A stretch of DNA of 64,000 nt from CAVSWN01 sp963770995 (GTDB lineage: Bacteria; Acidobacteriota; Vicinamibacteria; Vicinamibacterales; CAVVIG01). The DNA lies in assembly GCA_963770995.1 (NCBI GenBank), contig CAVYRS010000001.1, positions 4,154,001 through 4,218,000 on the forward strand, read 5' to 3'. The position numbers and the translations under genes were made by a program. The notes under the pieces were generated by a model. That model was not told where the DNA came from, made no database searches, and worked only from the letters and a program-made list of their open reading frames with translations. Positions 57,214 to 64,000 of the stretch are shown here, piece by piece. The number at the start of each line of letters is the position of its first letter. The stretch's first letter is position 1.

Positions 57214-57627
57214 ATGTCGGTCGCGCCGTTCGAATCGCTGGACTACATCTACGTTCCCGCGCCGGACTTCGAGGCGGCGGTCCGGTTCTACACGGCGACG
57301 ATCGGCGGCGAGTTGCGCTGGCGCATTCATGACGGCTGCGTCTGGGTGGCGGCCGTCCGTGTCGCCGGCACGGGGCCGGTAATCCTGCTGGCCAGCCATC
57401 TCGAGTCGCGCCAGACGATCCTGATCTATCGCGTCGCCAGCATCGCAGACGTTCGGGGGCGTCTCGTGGCCGATGGCTGGTCCGATGTCGAGGAGCCCTT
57501 CGAGATTCCGCAGGGCCCGTGTCTGGTGTTCCGCGATCCCGGCGGCCAGCGTCTCGCGGTCTACGAGCGCGTGCGGCCGCAGATAAACGACCACTTCGAA
57601 GGGCGAATGGACCAGAGATCGGTGTAG
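57214..57627 (+). CDS. VOC (glyoxalase/dioxygenase) family protein
   Basis: 137 residues, ATG after GAGGAACCA. Two beta-alpha-beta-beta-beta units: LDYIYVPAPDFEAAVRFYTA at the start and ILIYRVASIADVRGRLVADG later, ending GPCLVFRDPGGQRLAVYERV. The glutamate in AVYE is a usual metal ligand, while the first-strand ligand position is Tyr here, so metal binding is uncertain. It could be a glyoxalase-like enzyme or a resistance/binding protein. The stop lies in a repeat. Confidence 0.85.
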   Translation: MSVAPFESLDYIYVPAPDFEAAVRFYTATIGGELRWRIHDGCVWVAAVRVAGTGPVILLASHLESRQTILIYRVASIADVRGRLVADGWSDVEEPFEIPQGPCLVFRDPGGQRLAVYERVRPQINDHFEGRMDQRSV

Positions 57628-57717
57628 GTCCGGCTAAAGCTTGCGGCTAAAGCCGGACCCCACATTCAGTACGTGGGGTCCGTTCAGTACGTGGGGTCCG
57701 CCTTCAGGCGGACCTAC
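57624..57717. repeat. GTAGGTCCG...CGGACCTAC repeat with tandem 18-mers
   Basis: Outer arms GTAGGTCCG and CGGACCTAC. Inside are GGCTAAAGC...GCGGCTAAAGCCGG and two exact tandem copies of TTCAGTACGTGGGGTCCG (57665-57700). It fills the gap between convergent VOC and TonB genes. Confidence 0.92.
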
Positions 57718-57719
57718 AT

Positions 57720-58535
57720 TCAACGCAGGGTGAACGTGATCTCCATCGTGACGAGCACAGGCACCGGTTGGCCCAGCCTGGTGCCCGGCCTGAATCGCCA
57801 TTCCCCGGCGGCTTTCATCGCTTCCTGATCCAACCCGTACTTCGGGTCGAGCGAGCGGATCACACGCATGTTGCCGCAGATGCCGTTGGTCGAAACGACG
57901 CACTCGACGATGACCGCGCCTTGGACGCGCGCCTGCATCGCCGCCGTCGTGTACTGTGGCGTGGCGCGGCGGATCTCCACCGGCGCGGTGACGCCGCTGC
58001 CAATCCGGTAGAAGCCCCCGCCCGTCCCGCTGTCGCGGCCCGGTCCGTAGCCCGAGCCGTCGCCCGGTCCGTCACCTGGACCGACGCCTGAGCCTGCGCC
58101 GCCGCCGTTGCCTGGCCCTTGTGAGAGCGAAGCAGGCGACGGCACGCCCTCGATCGCGCCTGGCAGCGACTCGGCCGCCGCCGCGAGGCTTCTCGCGGGA
58201 ATCGCGATCTGGTGGACCGGCTCCGGCTCCCGCGGTGCTGGTGCCGGTTGATCGAACGTGCGCGGTTTGGCCACGGCGACCGACATCGCATCGCGCCCGC
58301 GGGCTTCGGCCGCCCGCGGCGGCGCCTTCATGCGATTGCCGCCGCCACCGCCGCCGCCGCCGGGACCGGCCCGATCGAGCCAGACGATGCGGGCGTTCGT
58401 CGACGGCGCCGGTGGGCTCAGCTGTTCATGGGATCCGCGGGCGGACCGCGCGATGACGATCAAGAGGACCAGGACGCTGGCGTGCCAGATGAACGACGCA
58501 AGGAATGACGGCCAGAGCCGTCTCAAAGCCCGCAC
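57720..58535 (-). CDS. TonB-family energy transducer
   Basis: 271 residues. Membrane helix at about 10-30 (FLASFIWHASVLVLLIVIAR). The periplasmic linker is Pro/Gly-rich with runs of glycine. The C-terminal TonB domain starts ATPQYTTAAMQARVQGAVIV and ends AAGEWRFRPGTRLGQPVPVL, VTMEITFTL. It would link the proton-motive force to outer-membrane receptors, or act as a TonB-like structural protein. No ExbB/ExbD is nearby. A GTG start is used; the first codons are MRALRRLWPS. Confidence 0.9.
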   Translation of the reverse strand: MRALRRLWPSFLASFIWHASVLVLLIVIARSARGSHEQLSPPAPSTNARIVWLDRAGPGGGGGGGGNRMKAPPRAAEARGRDAMSVAVAKPRTFDQPAPAPREPEPVHQIAIPARSLAAAAESLPGAIEGVPSPASLSQGPGNGGGAGSGVGPGDGPGDGSGYGPGRDSGTGGGFYRIGSGVTAPVEIRRATPQYTTAAMQARVQGAVIVECVVSTNGICGNMRVIRSLDPKYGLDQEAMKAAGEWRFRPGTRLGQPVPVLVTMEITFTLR

Positions 58536-58586
58536 TCTGATTTGGACGACGGCGTCGCCAAAACAGCCGCACCGGCCGGCAGATGC

Positions 58587-58592
58587 TACATT
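58587..58592 (+). promoter_or_regulatory. TACATT -10 box nine bases before start codon
   Basis: TACATT, ACCGGCTCA, ATG. No ribosome site. A candidate leaderless promoter for the small secreted protein and perhaps the symporter-Pcs genes behind it. Confidence 0.4.
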
Positions 58593-58601
58593 ACCGGCTC
58601 A

Positions 58602-58841
58602 ATGAATCGCGTGCTCGCGACGGCGCTGCTGCCGTTTCTTCTTTTTCTCCAAAAGCCGCCTGCTCCGTATCCGCAGCATTGGTGGACGCCGGCCGCGAAG
58701 GACGGCGCGCCCGCGTGGGAGATCCTTCCGCAGGAAGCCGGACCGGGCGAGGTCATCCTCTCCAAGCGGAACGAGCTCGGGCTCCTTTACTTCGAAATCC
58801 TCACCAACCTTCGCGCTGAGCTGGCACGGCAGCCTCGTTGA
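58602..58841 (+). CDS. Short exported protein, possibly a truncated NADAR-like gene
   Basis: 79 residues. Signal-like MNRVLATALLPFLLFLQKPP, then YPQHWWTPAAKDGAPAWEIL and PGEVILSKRNELGLL. The last block resembles the opening of NADAR/YbiA-type domains (LSKRNELG followed by SNF), but the sequence then diverges and stops, so the rest of such a domain is missing. It may be a 3'-truncated remnant or a distinct small protein. Its TGA overlaps the TTG of the symporter gene. Confidence 0.5.
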   Translation: MNRVLATALLPFLLFLQKPPAPYPQHWWTPAAKDGAPAWEILPQEAGPGEVILSKRNELGLLYFEILTNLRAELARQPR

Positions 58842-60343
58842 CGCCTGCCATCGCGGCGGTCGTGGCCATGTACGCCGCCTTCCTCGTCGTCGGCTGGCTG
58901 GCCTCCCGCAAGGCCGGCGAAGGGACAGCCGCGGATCTGATCGTCGCCGGCCGCTCGATGCCGCTCTGGATGGCCGCGCTCACGATGACCGCGACCTGGG
59001 TAGACGGCGGCTATCTTCTCGGCACCACCGAAGGCGCCTACAAGTCGTCGATACAACTTGGGATTCAAGGCGGTCTCTGTTTCGGCATCAGCCTGATTCT
59101 GGGCGGCGTGCTGTTCGCGGGAGCGATGCGCCGCCATGGCTTCACGACGCTCATCGATCCGTTCGAAGCCCGCTTCGGCCGGCAATGGGCGGCGGTTCTG
59201 TTTCTGCCCGCGCTTGCCGGCGAGCTGTTCTGGAGCGCCGAGCTGCTCGTGGCCATCGGTTCGACGTTTGGCGTTCTGCTCGGCATGGACCTGACGTCCG
59301 CGATTCTGCTGTCGGCGATCGTGACGACGGCCTACACGGTGTTGGGCGGCATGTGGTCGGTCGCGTACACCGACGTTTTTCAACTCGGGCTTGTCGCCAT
59401 TGGACTCGCCGCCGCGCTGCCGTTCGTGCTGGACGGTGCCGGAGGACTCCAACACAGCTGGATGACGTACGTTGCCGCTCGACCGGAGGGGAGTGCGATG
59501 CTGCCACCAACCTCGCCGCGCAGCGACCTGTGGAATGCCGCGTCGATCGTCGGCTGGTGGGACGTGTCGCTGATGTTGATGTTCGGCGGCATTCCCTGGA
59601 ACTGCTACTTTCAGCGGGTTCTGTCGTGCCGTTCACCCCGCGCCGCGCAAGGGCAATCGATCCTCTCGGGTCTGTTGACGATTGCCCTCACCGGACCGCC
59701 GCTGTTGATGGGCATCGCGGCGTTTGCCTATCCGTGGTCCCGCGAGCATCTCGCGCGGCTCAGCGCGACTCCCGCGGATGCGATGCCGCTCCTGTTCGCG
59801 ACCGCCGTGCCGCCGGCGATCGGACTGCTCGGCCTCGCCGCCATCATCGGCGCGGTCACATCCAGCTTCAGCTCGTCGATCCTGTCCGCCGGATCGATGC
59901 TCAGTTGGAACTGTTTCAAACGCTTGCTGTGGCCGTCGCTGTCGGTCCTGCAGATGTCGCGCGTGATCCGCTCGTCGATTCTGCTGTTTGGCGCGATGGC
60001 GACGGTGCTCGCCCTGAAGGTCCAAAGCGTACAGGCCCTGTGGTTCTTCACGAGCGACCTGGTCTTCGTGCTCCTGTTCCCTCAGTTGCTCTGCGCAATC
60101 TTCGACGCGAAAGCCAATCGCACGGGATCCATCGTCGCGTTTGCCATTTCGCTCGTGCTGCGCGTCGGCGGCGGCGAACCGCTGCTCGCCATCCCGGCGG
60201 CGATTCCGTATCCGCCGACGGTGCCGTTTCGAACGATCGCGGCGCTGGCCGGACTGGTGCTGCTGCCGATCGTGTCTCGTGCCACAGCGCGCTGGGACAC
60301 GCCCAGACTGCTTCACAACCCCGTCGCTGCGCAGGCAACGTGA
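58838..60343 (+). CDS. Sodium:solute symporter, choline-transporter-like
   Basis: 501 residues from TTG overlapping the preceding stop. About thirteen hydrophobic segments. SSS family blocks: AADLIVAGRSMPLWMAALTM, TATWVDGGYLLGTTEGAYKS, YTVLGGMWSVAYTDVFQLGL and LAAIIGAVTSSFSSSILSAG. The VDGGYLLG/EGAY stretch resembles the high-affinity choline transporter group. It is followed with a 4-base overlap by phosphatidylcholine synthase, which makes choline a likely substrate. Transport is Na+-driven at the cytoplasmic membrane. Confidence 0.88.
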   Translation: MTPAIAAVVAMYAAFLVVGWLASRKAGEGTAADLIVAGRSMPLWMAALTMTATWVDGGYLLGTTEGAYKSSIQLGIQGGLCFGISLILGGVLFAGAMRRHGFTTLIDPFEARFGRQWAAVLFLPALAGELFWSAELLVAIGSTFGVLLGMDLTSAILLSAIVTTAYTVLGGMWSVAYTDVFQLGLVAIGLAAALPFVLDGAGGLQHSWMTYVAARPEGSAMLPPTSPRSDLWNAASIVGWWDVSLMLMFGGIPWNCYFQRVLSCRSPRAAQGQSILSGLLTIALTGPPLLMGIAAFAYPWSREHLARLSATPADAMPLLFATAVPPAIGLLGLAAIIGAVTSSFSSSILSAGSMLSWNCFKRLLWPSLSVLQMSRVIRSSILLFGAMATVLALKVQSVQALWFFTSDLVFVLLFPQLLCAIFDAKANRTGSIVAFAISLVLRVGGGEPLLAIPAAIPYPPTVPFRTIAALAGLVLLPIVSRATARWDTPRLLHNPVAAQAT

Positions 60344-61048
60344 CGCCGAAGGTGCTCGCCTGGCTCGTGCACCTGTACACGGCCCTGGGTCTCGTGTGCG
60401 CCGCCGGCATCGCCGTGCTGATCGTGCAGGGAGGCGACGATGCCTTCAGGCTGGCGTTCGTCCTGATGTTGCTGGCCACCGCCATCGACGCCACCGATGG
60501 CTGGCTGGCGCGCAAGGCGCGCGTCAAGGAAGTGCTGCCGCAGTTCAGCGGTCGGGCGCTGGACGATGTAATCGATTTTCAGACCTATGCGGCGCTGCCG
60601 CTGCTGCTGGTATGGCGGGCGGATCTGCTGCCGGGTGCAATGGCGTGGCTGCTGCTCCTGCCGCTGCTCGCCAGCGCGTACGGATTTGCGCAAGTGAACG
60701 CGAAGACCGATGACGGATTCTTCCTCGGCTTCCCCTCGGTACTGGAACATCGTCGCGTTCTATCTGTATTTCCTGCATACGCCGGTGGGGGTGTCGGCCG
60801 CGCTGATCGTAACGCTCGCCGTGCTGACATTCGTGCCGACGCCCTACATCTACGCCACGCAGGGCGGACCGTTCGCGAGAACCATCAATGCCGGTGCGGT
60901 GGTCTGGTGCGCGCTGATTTTGTGGATCGTGACGGGGCCTGTGCGCGATGTGCGCAGCCTTGCACTTGCATCGTTGATTTACCCGGCCGCCTATCTCGCC
61001 TTGTCTGCGATAATTGCTGTCCGATCGCGTGCCCGCCGCAACCTCTAG
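60340..61048 (+). CDS. pcs: Phosphatidylcholine synthase, one 1-base insertion
   Basis: About 235 residues, GTG overlapping the symporter stop (GTGA). CDP-alcohol phosphatidyltransferase motif: ATDGWLARKARVKEVLPQFS then GRALDDVIDF, i.e. DGxxAR...G...D...D, with the longer spacing and VKEVLP typical of Pcs rather than PgsA/PssA. Six or more membrane helices. An extra G at about 60739 breaks the frame; without it FPSYWNIVAFYLYFL follows, also a Pcs-like block. The enzyme joins choline to CDP-diacylglycerol. With the symporter it forms a choline-uptake and phosphatidylcholine pathway. Confidence 0.87.
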
Positions 61049-61889
61049 ACTCGTCTCTTGCGCAGTGTTCGCGATCGCCGCGTCGATCGCAGGCGGCCGT
61101 CACGCGTCGGCGCACGACGGCCTCGCCGCGCGGCTCGCGGCGGTCTCGGCGCAGATCGCGCAAAGTCCTTCGAGTCCCAGCCTCTACATCAATCGAGCGG
61201 AGTTGTACCGCGAGAACCGGCAGTGGACCGAAGCGCTGGCCGATCTCGATCGCGCCGAGCGCATCGATCCGACGATCGCGATCTCGAATCTCGTTCGCGC
61301 CCACGTGAATGTCGATCGGCGGAACTGGCAGGCTGCGGTCGATGCCGCCAGCCGGTTCCTCGCGCGGCACCCTGAACACGCCGATGCGCACGTGATTCGC
61401 GCCCGGGCCTACGCCCGGCTTGGCCGGCGTCAGCCGGCTGCCGCGGACTTCACGCGTGCACTCGCCGTTCGGGCGCAGCCCGACATCTACATCGAGCGCG
61501 CACGCGTGCAGGCGGAAGGCGGTCAGGCGTCGCTCGAACAGGCGGTGCAGGGTCTGGACGAAGGGATCGGTCGCCTCGGCGCGATCGTCACGCTCGAGCT
61601 CGAAGCCATCGATCTCGAGCTGCGGCTGAACCGGTACGACGTCGCGCTGGCGCGATTGGACCGCATCACGGCTCGAGCGCCGCGGAAAGACAGCTGGCTC
61701 GCTCGCCGCGGCGCCATCCTCGAGCGCGCGGGCCGCCCCGATCAGGCGCTCGCAGCGTACCGCGCGGCATTGGATTCCCTCAGGAGTCAATCTGAGCGGG
61801 TTCAGCAGACGCGCGCGTCGATGGCGCTCTCCGCAGAACTCCGCGCCAACGTGGAACGCCTCGACCACAAGCTCATATGGAGCCGATAA
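61029..61889 (+). CDS. Secreted tetratricopeptide repeat protein
   Basis: 286 residues from GTG (VPAATSRLVSCAVFAIAASI), overlapping pcs by 20 bases; a TTG 15 bases earlier is possible. Signal peptide ends near GRHASAHDG. TPR units: PSLYINRAELYRENRQWTEA, LADLDRAERIDP, ADAHVIRARAYARLGRRQPA, AADFTRALAV and SWLARRGAILERAGRPDQAL. A helical tail closes it. It precedes the phosphatase gene by two bases and may bind that exported enzyme; this is inference. Confidence 0.88.
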   Translation: MPAATSRLVSCAVFAIAASIAGGRHASAHDGLAARLAAVSAQIAQSPSSPSLYINRAELYRENRQWTEALADLDRAERIDPTIAISNLVRAHVNVDRRNWQAAVDAASRFLARHPEHADAHVIRARAYARLGRRQPAAADFTRALAVRAQPDIYIERARVQAEGGQASLEQAVQGLDEGIGRLGAIVTLELEAIDLELRLNRYDVALARLDRITARAPRKDSWLARRGAILERAGRPDQALAAYRAALDSLRSQSERVQQTRASMALSAELRANVERLDHKLIWSR

Positions 61890-61891
61890 CC

Positions 61892-64000
61892 ATGCGTCGC
61901 CTTGCTACTTACCTGGGTTCGCTGGCGATCGTCCTCTTCTGGGTCTCCAGAAGCGCCACGGTCGATACCACGCTGATCGCCCTGAATTCGCAATGGCTGT
62001 ATCTCGACAACGGATCGAATCAGCAAACGGCGTGGCGTGGCTTGGGATTTCCTGACGGCGGCTGGGCGTCGGGGAACGCGGAGCTGGGGTACGGCGACGG
62101 CGACGAAGCTACCGTCGTGAGCTTTGGCCCCAACAGCGGCGCCAAGTACATCACGACGTACTTCCGCAAAACGTTCAACGTCTCCGACCCGTCGCTGTTC
62201 CAGAGCCTCACCTTGACGCTGGTGCGCGACGATGGAGCGGTCGTGTATCTCAATGGAACCGAGGTGTTCCGCACGCACATGCCGGCCGGCCCGATTGCCT
62301 TCAATACGCTGGCCATCAGTGCGATTGAAGAGACGACCGACACCGCCTCGATCAATCCTGCTCTCCTGCAGACGGGTTCGAATGTCCTGGCCGTGGAGGT
62401 TCACCAGGCCAACGGCACCAGCTCGGACATCAGCTTCGACGCGCAGCTCGTTGCATCGACCTCAACGCTTCAGCTCACGCGTGGTCCTTACCTTCAGACC
62501 GGCACGCCATCGAGCGTCGTCGTCCGGTGGCGTACGAACGCGCCGAGCAACAGCCACGTGACCTACGGACTCAGCCCGGGAAGTCTGGTTCTGAGTACCA
62601 CTGATTCCGTGCTCACGACCGAACACGTCGTCACGCTGAGTGGGCTGTCGGCGAACACGCGGTACTACTACGCGGTCGGATCCACGGCCGAGACTGTCGC
62701 GGGCGCTGACGCCAACCATTCATTCGTCACGTCGCCGCCCGTGGGGGCGGCAGGACCGACTCGGATCTGGGTGCTCGGCGATTCCGGAACGGCTGACGCG
62801 AACGCCGCCGCCGTGCGCGACGCGTACTACGGGTTCGCGGGGTCGACGCAACCGAATCTGTGGCTGATGCTCGGCGACAACGCGTACCAGTCCGGCACCG
62901 ACAGCGAGTACCAGGCGGCCGTGTTCAACATGTATCCCTCCACCTTGAAGCAGTCGGTGCTCTGGCCGACGCTGGGGAATCACGACGGCGCCGCGGCGAA
63001 TTCGTCGAACCAGTCCGGCCCCTACTACGACATGTTCACGCTGCCGAAAGCCGGCGAGGCTGGCGGCTTTGCCTCCGGCACCGAGGCCTATCACTCGTTC
63101 GACTACGGGAACATTCATTTCGTCTACCTCGAGTCGTTCGAAACCGATCGGTCGGCGACGGGTCCGATGATGACGTGGCTGCAGAGCGACCTGGCGTCGA
63201 CGAATCAGAAATGGATCATCGCGTTCTGGCATCATCCGCCGTACACCAAGGGTTCTCACAATTCCGATACCGAAATCGAGCTGGTCGAGATGCGTCAGAA
63301 CGCATTGCCGATTCTCGAAGCCGCGGGTGTGGACCTCGTCCTCACCGGCCACAGCCACTCGTACGAGCGGTCGTTCCTGATCGACGGCCATTACGGAACC
63401 TCGGGCACGTTCACCGCGAGCATGAAGAAGGACGGCGGCAGCGGGCAAGAGGACGGATCCGGCGCCTACCACAAACCAAACGCCGTCAAAGCGCCGCACG
63501 AAGGCGCGGTGTACACCGTGGCGGGCAGTTCCGGGCAGACGAGCGGCGGCCTGCTGAACCACCCGGCGATGTTCGTGTCGCTGAACGTGCTCGGTTCGAT
63601 GGTGCTCGACGTCAACGATTTGCGGCTCGACGCCAAATTCATCAACAACAACGGCGCAGTCGCCGATTACTTCACGATCCTGAAGGGATCGGGCGCGCCG
63701 ACGATCACGACCACATCGCTTCCAGACGGAACCGTGAATGCCGCGTATTCGAGCCACGTGAACGCGACCGGCGGCACATCTCCGTACACCTGGGCGATTG
63801 CCTCGGGTCAACTGCCGGTGGGACTTGGGATCGATTCGGGCACAGGTGTGATTTCCGGAACGCCGACCGGAGCTCCGGGGACGTCGGCGTTCACTGTACG
63901 CGTGACTGGTCAGGACAGTTTGTCGTCGACGAAGTCGCTGAGCATCCGCGTCGCGAATCCATTGACGCTGGCGACAACGAGCCTTCCGAACGGGAGCGAG
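61892..64000 (+). CDS. Secreted multidomain metallophosphatase (purple acid phosphatase-like), C-terminus cut by window
   Basis: 703 codons without a stop. Signal peptide MRRLATYLGSLAIVLFWVSR. Residues 30-190: a galactose-binding-like module (TAWRGLGFPDGGWASGNAEL, RDDGAVVYLNGTEVFRTHMP). Residues 195-285: an N-terminal PAP/fibronectin-like domain (TRGPYLQTGTPSSVVVRWRT). The calcineurin-type phosphatase follows: LGDSG near 293, LGDNAY near 326, LGNHDG near 362, AFWHHPPY near 444 and LTGHSHSYERS near 483, so all metal ligands are present. From about 600 on: Ig-like He_PIG repeats (SLPDGTVNAAYSSHVNATGG, LPVGLGIDSGTGVISGTPTG) with a second one starting at the end. Likely extracellular phosphate release. 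Confidence 0.9.
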   Translation, partial: MRRLATYLGSLAIVLFWVSRSATVDTTLIALNSQWLYLDNGSNQQTAWRGLGFPDGGWASGNAELGYGDGDEATVVSFGPNSGAKYITTYFRKTFNVSDPSLFQSLTLTLVRDDGAVVYLNGTEVFRTHMPAGPIAFNTLAISAIEETTDTASINPALLQTGSNVLAVEVHQANGTSSDISFDAQLVASTSTLQLTRGPYLQTGTPSSVVVRWRTNAPSNSHVTYGLSPGSLVLSTTDSVLTTEHVVTLSGLSANTRYYYAVGSTAETVAGADANHSFVTSPPVGAAGPTRIWVLGDSGTADANAAAVRDAYYGFAGSTQPNLWLMLGDNAYQSGTDSEYQAAVFNMYPSTLKQSVLWPTLGNHDGAAANSSNQSGPYYDMFTLPKAGEAGGFASGTEAYHSFDYGNIHFVYLESFETDRSATGPMMTWLQSDLASTNQKWIIAFWHHPPYTKGSHNSDTEIELVEMRQNALPILEAAGVDLVLTGHSHSYERSFLIDGHYGTSGTFTASMKKDGGSGQEDGSGAYHKPNAVKAPHEGAVYTVAGSSGQTSGGLLNHPAMFVSLNVLGSMVLDVNDLRLDAKFINNNGAVADYFTILKGSGAPTITTTSLPDGTVNAAYSSHVNATGGTSPYTWAIASGQLPVGLGIDSGTGVISGTPTGAPGTSAFTVRVTGQDSLSSTKSLSIRVANPLTLATTSLPNGSE

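Overview
The window is about 64 kb of GC-rich bacterial DNA with codon usage typical of a high-GC genome. The best guess is an Acidobacteriota genome, probably near the Vicinamibacteria. This rests on a PadR regulator paired with an ADOP-type duplicated permease, serine/threonine kinases fused to or neighbouring TolB/PD40 propellers, several M28 peptidases, and abundant palindromic intergenic repeats. No rRNA, tRNA, CRISPR array, insertion sequence or phage gene was seen. About fifty genes are recognisable, on both strands in short operons.

Layout. 1-7000 (minus): two PD40/kinase-type signalling proteins, a CadC-like winged-helix/PD40 protein and a retropepsin-like protease. 7082-12915 (minus): a periplasmic molybdenum hydroxylase operon like E. 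coli paoABC (2Fe-2S, Mo, 4Fe-4S/FAD) followed by a membrane cytochrome b and a small helical protein. 13052-22022 (plus): a beta-CASP metallo-beta-lactamase protein, an M49 peptidase, a HEAT-cyclophilin fusion, an aminotransferase, MalQ and two tiny overlapping genes. 22034-28247: an M28 peptidase divergent from DUF1015-serA-serC, then a desaturase. 28311-34279: pcnB, a secreted protein, polA and a membrane-anchored protein. 34368-41581: a zinc-ribbon acetyltransferase, an APC permease, a DUF1223 protein, an amine-oxidase-like flavoprotein, a PLP decarboxylase, a MetR-like regulator and an HExxH protein. 41696-49864: an RNB ribonuclease, ADOP permease plus PadR, Ku, and three tandem secreted paralogues of unknown function. 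49940-64000: DUF3500, amidohydrolase, tartrate/malate dehydrogenase-like, M28, class III aminotransferase, a coiled-coil protein, VOC, TonB, a choline-type symporter next to phosphatidylcholine synthase, a TPR protein and a multidomain metallophosphatase cut by the window end.

The most striking signal is the repeat content. At least eleven families of short palindromes occur, most with arms built from tandem 7-12 base units, and they sit in most of the longer intergenic gaps. Several have become coding sequence. In three unrelated genes a repeat hairpin encodes the secretion signal: its left arm gives Lys/Arg/His-rich residues and its right arm gives the hydrophobic core. Two 60-bp double palindromes lie in frame inside the metallo-beta-lactamase gene, adding 20 residues each. 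Another repeat forms the N-terminus of a flavoprotein. A second recurring signal is a TANNNT box 6-10 bases before the start codon of ten genes, which suggests leaderless transcripts.

Caution: more than ten genes carry frameshifts. Nearly all that can be resolved (18 examined) are single-base insertions that restore the family sequence when removed, so they are most likely sequencing errors. Coordinates of those genes span the whole corrected gene.
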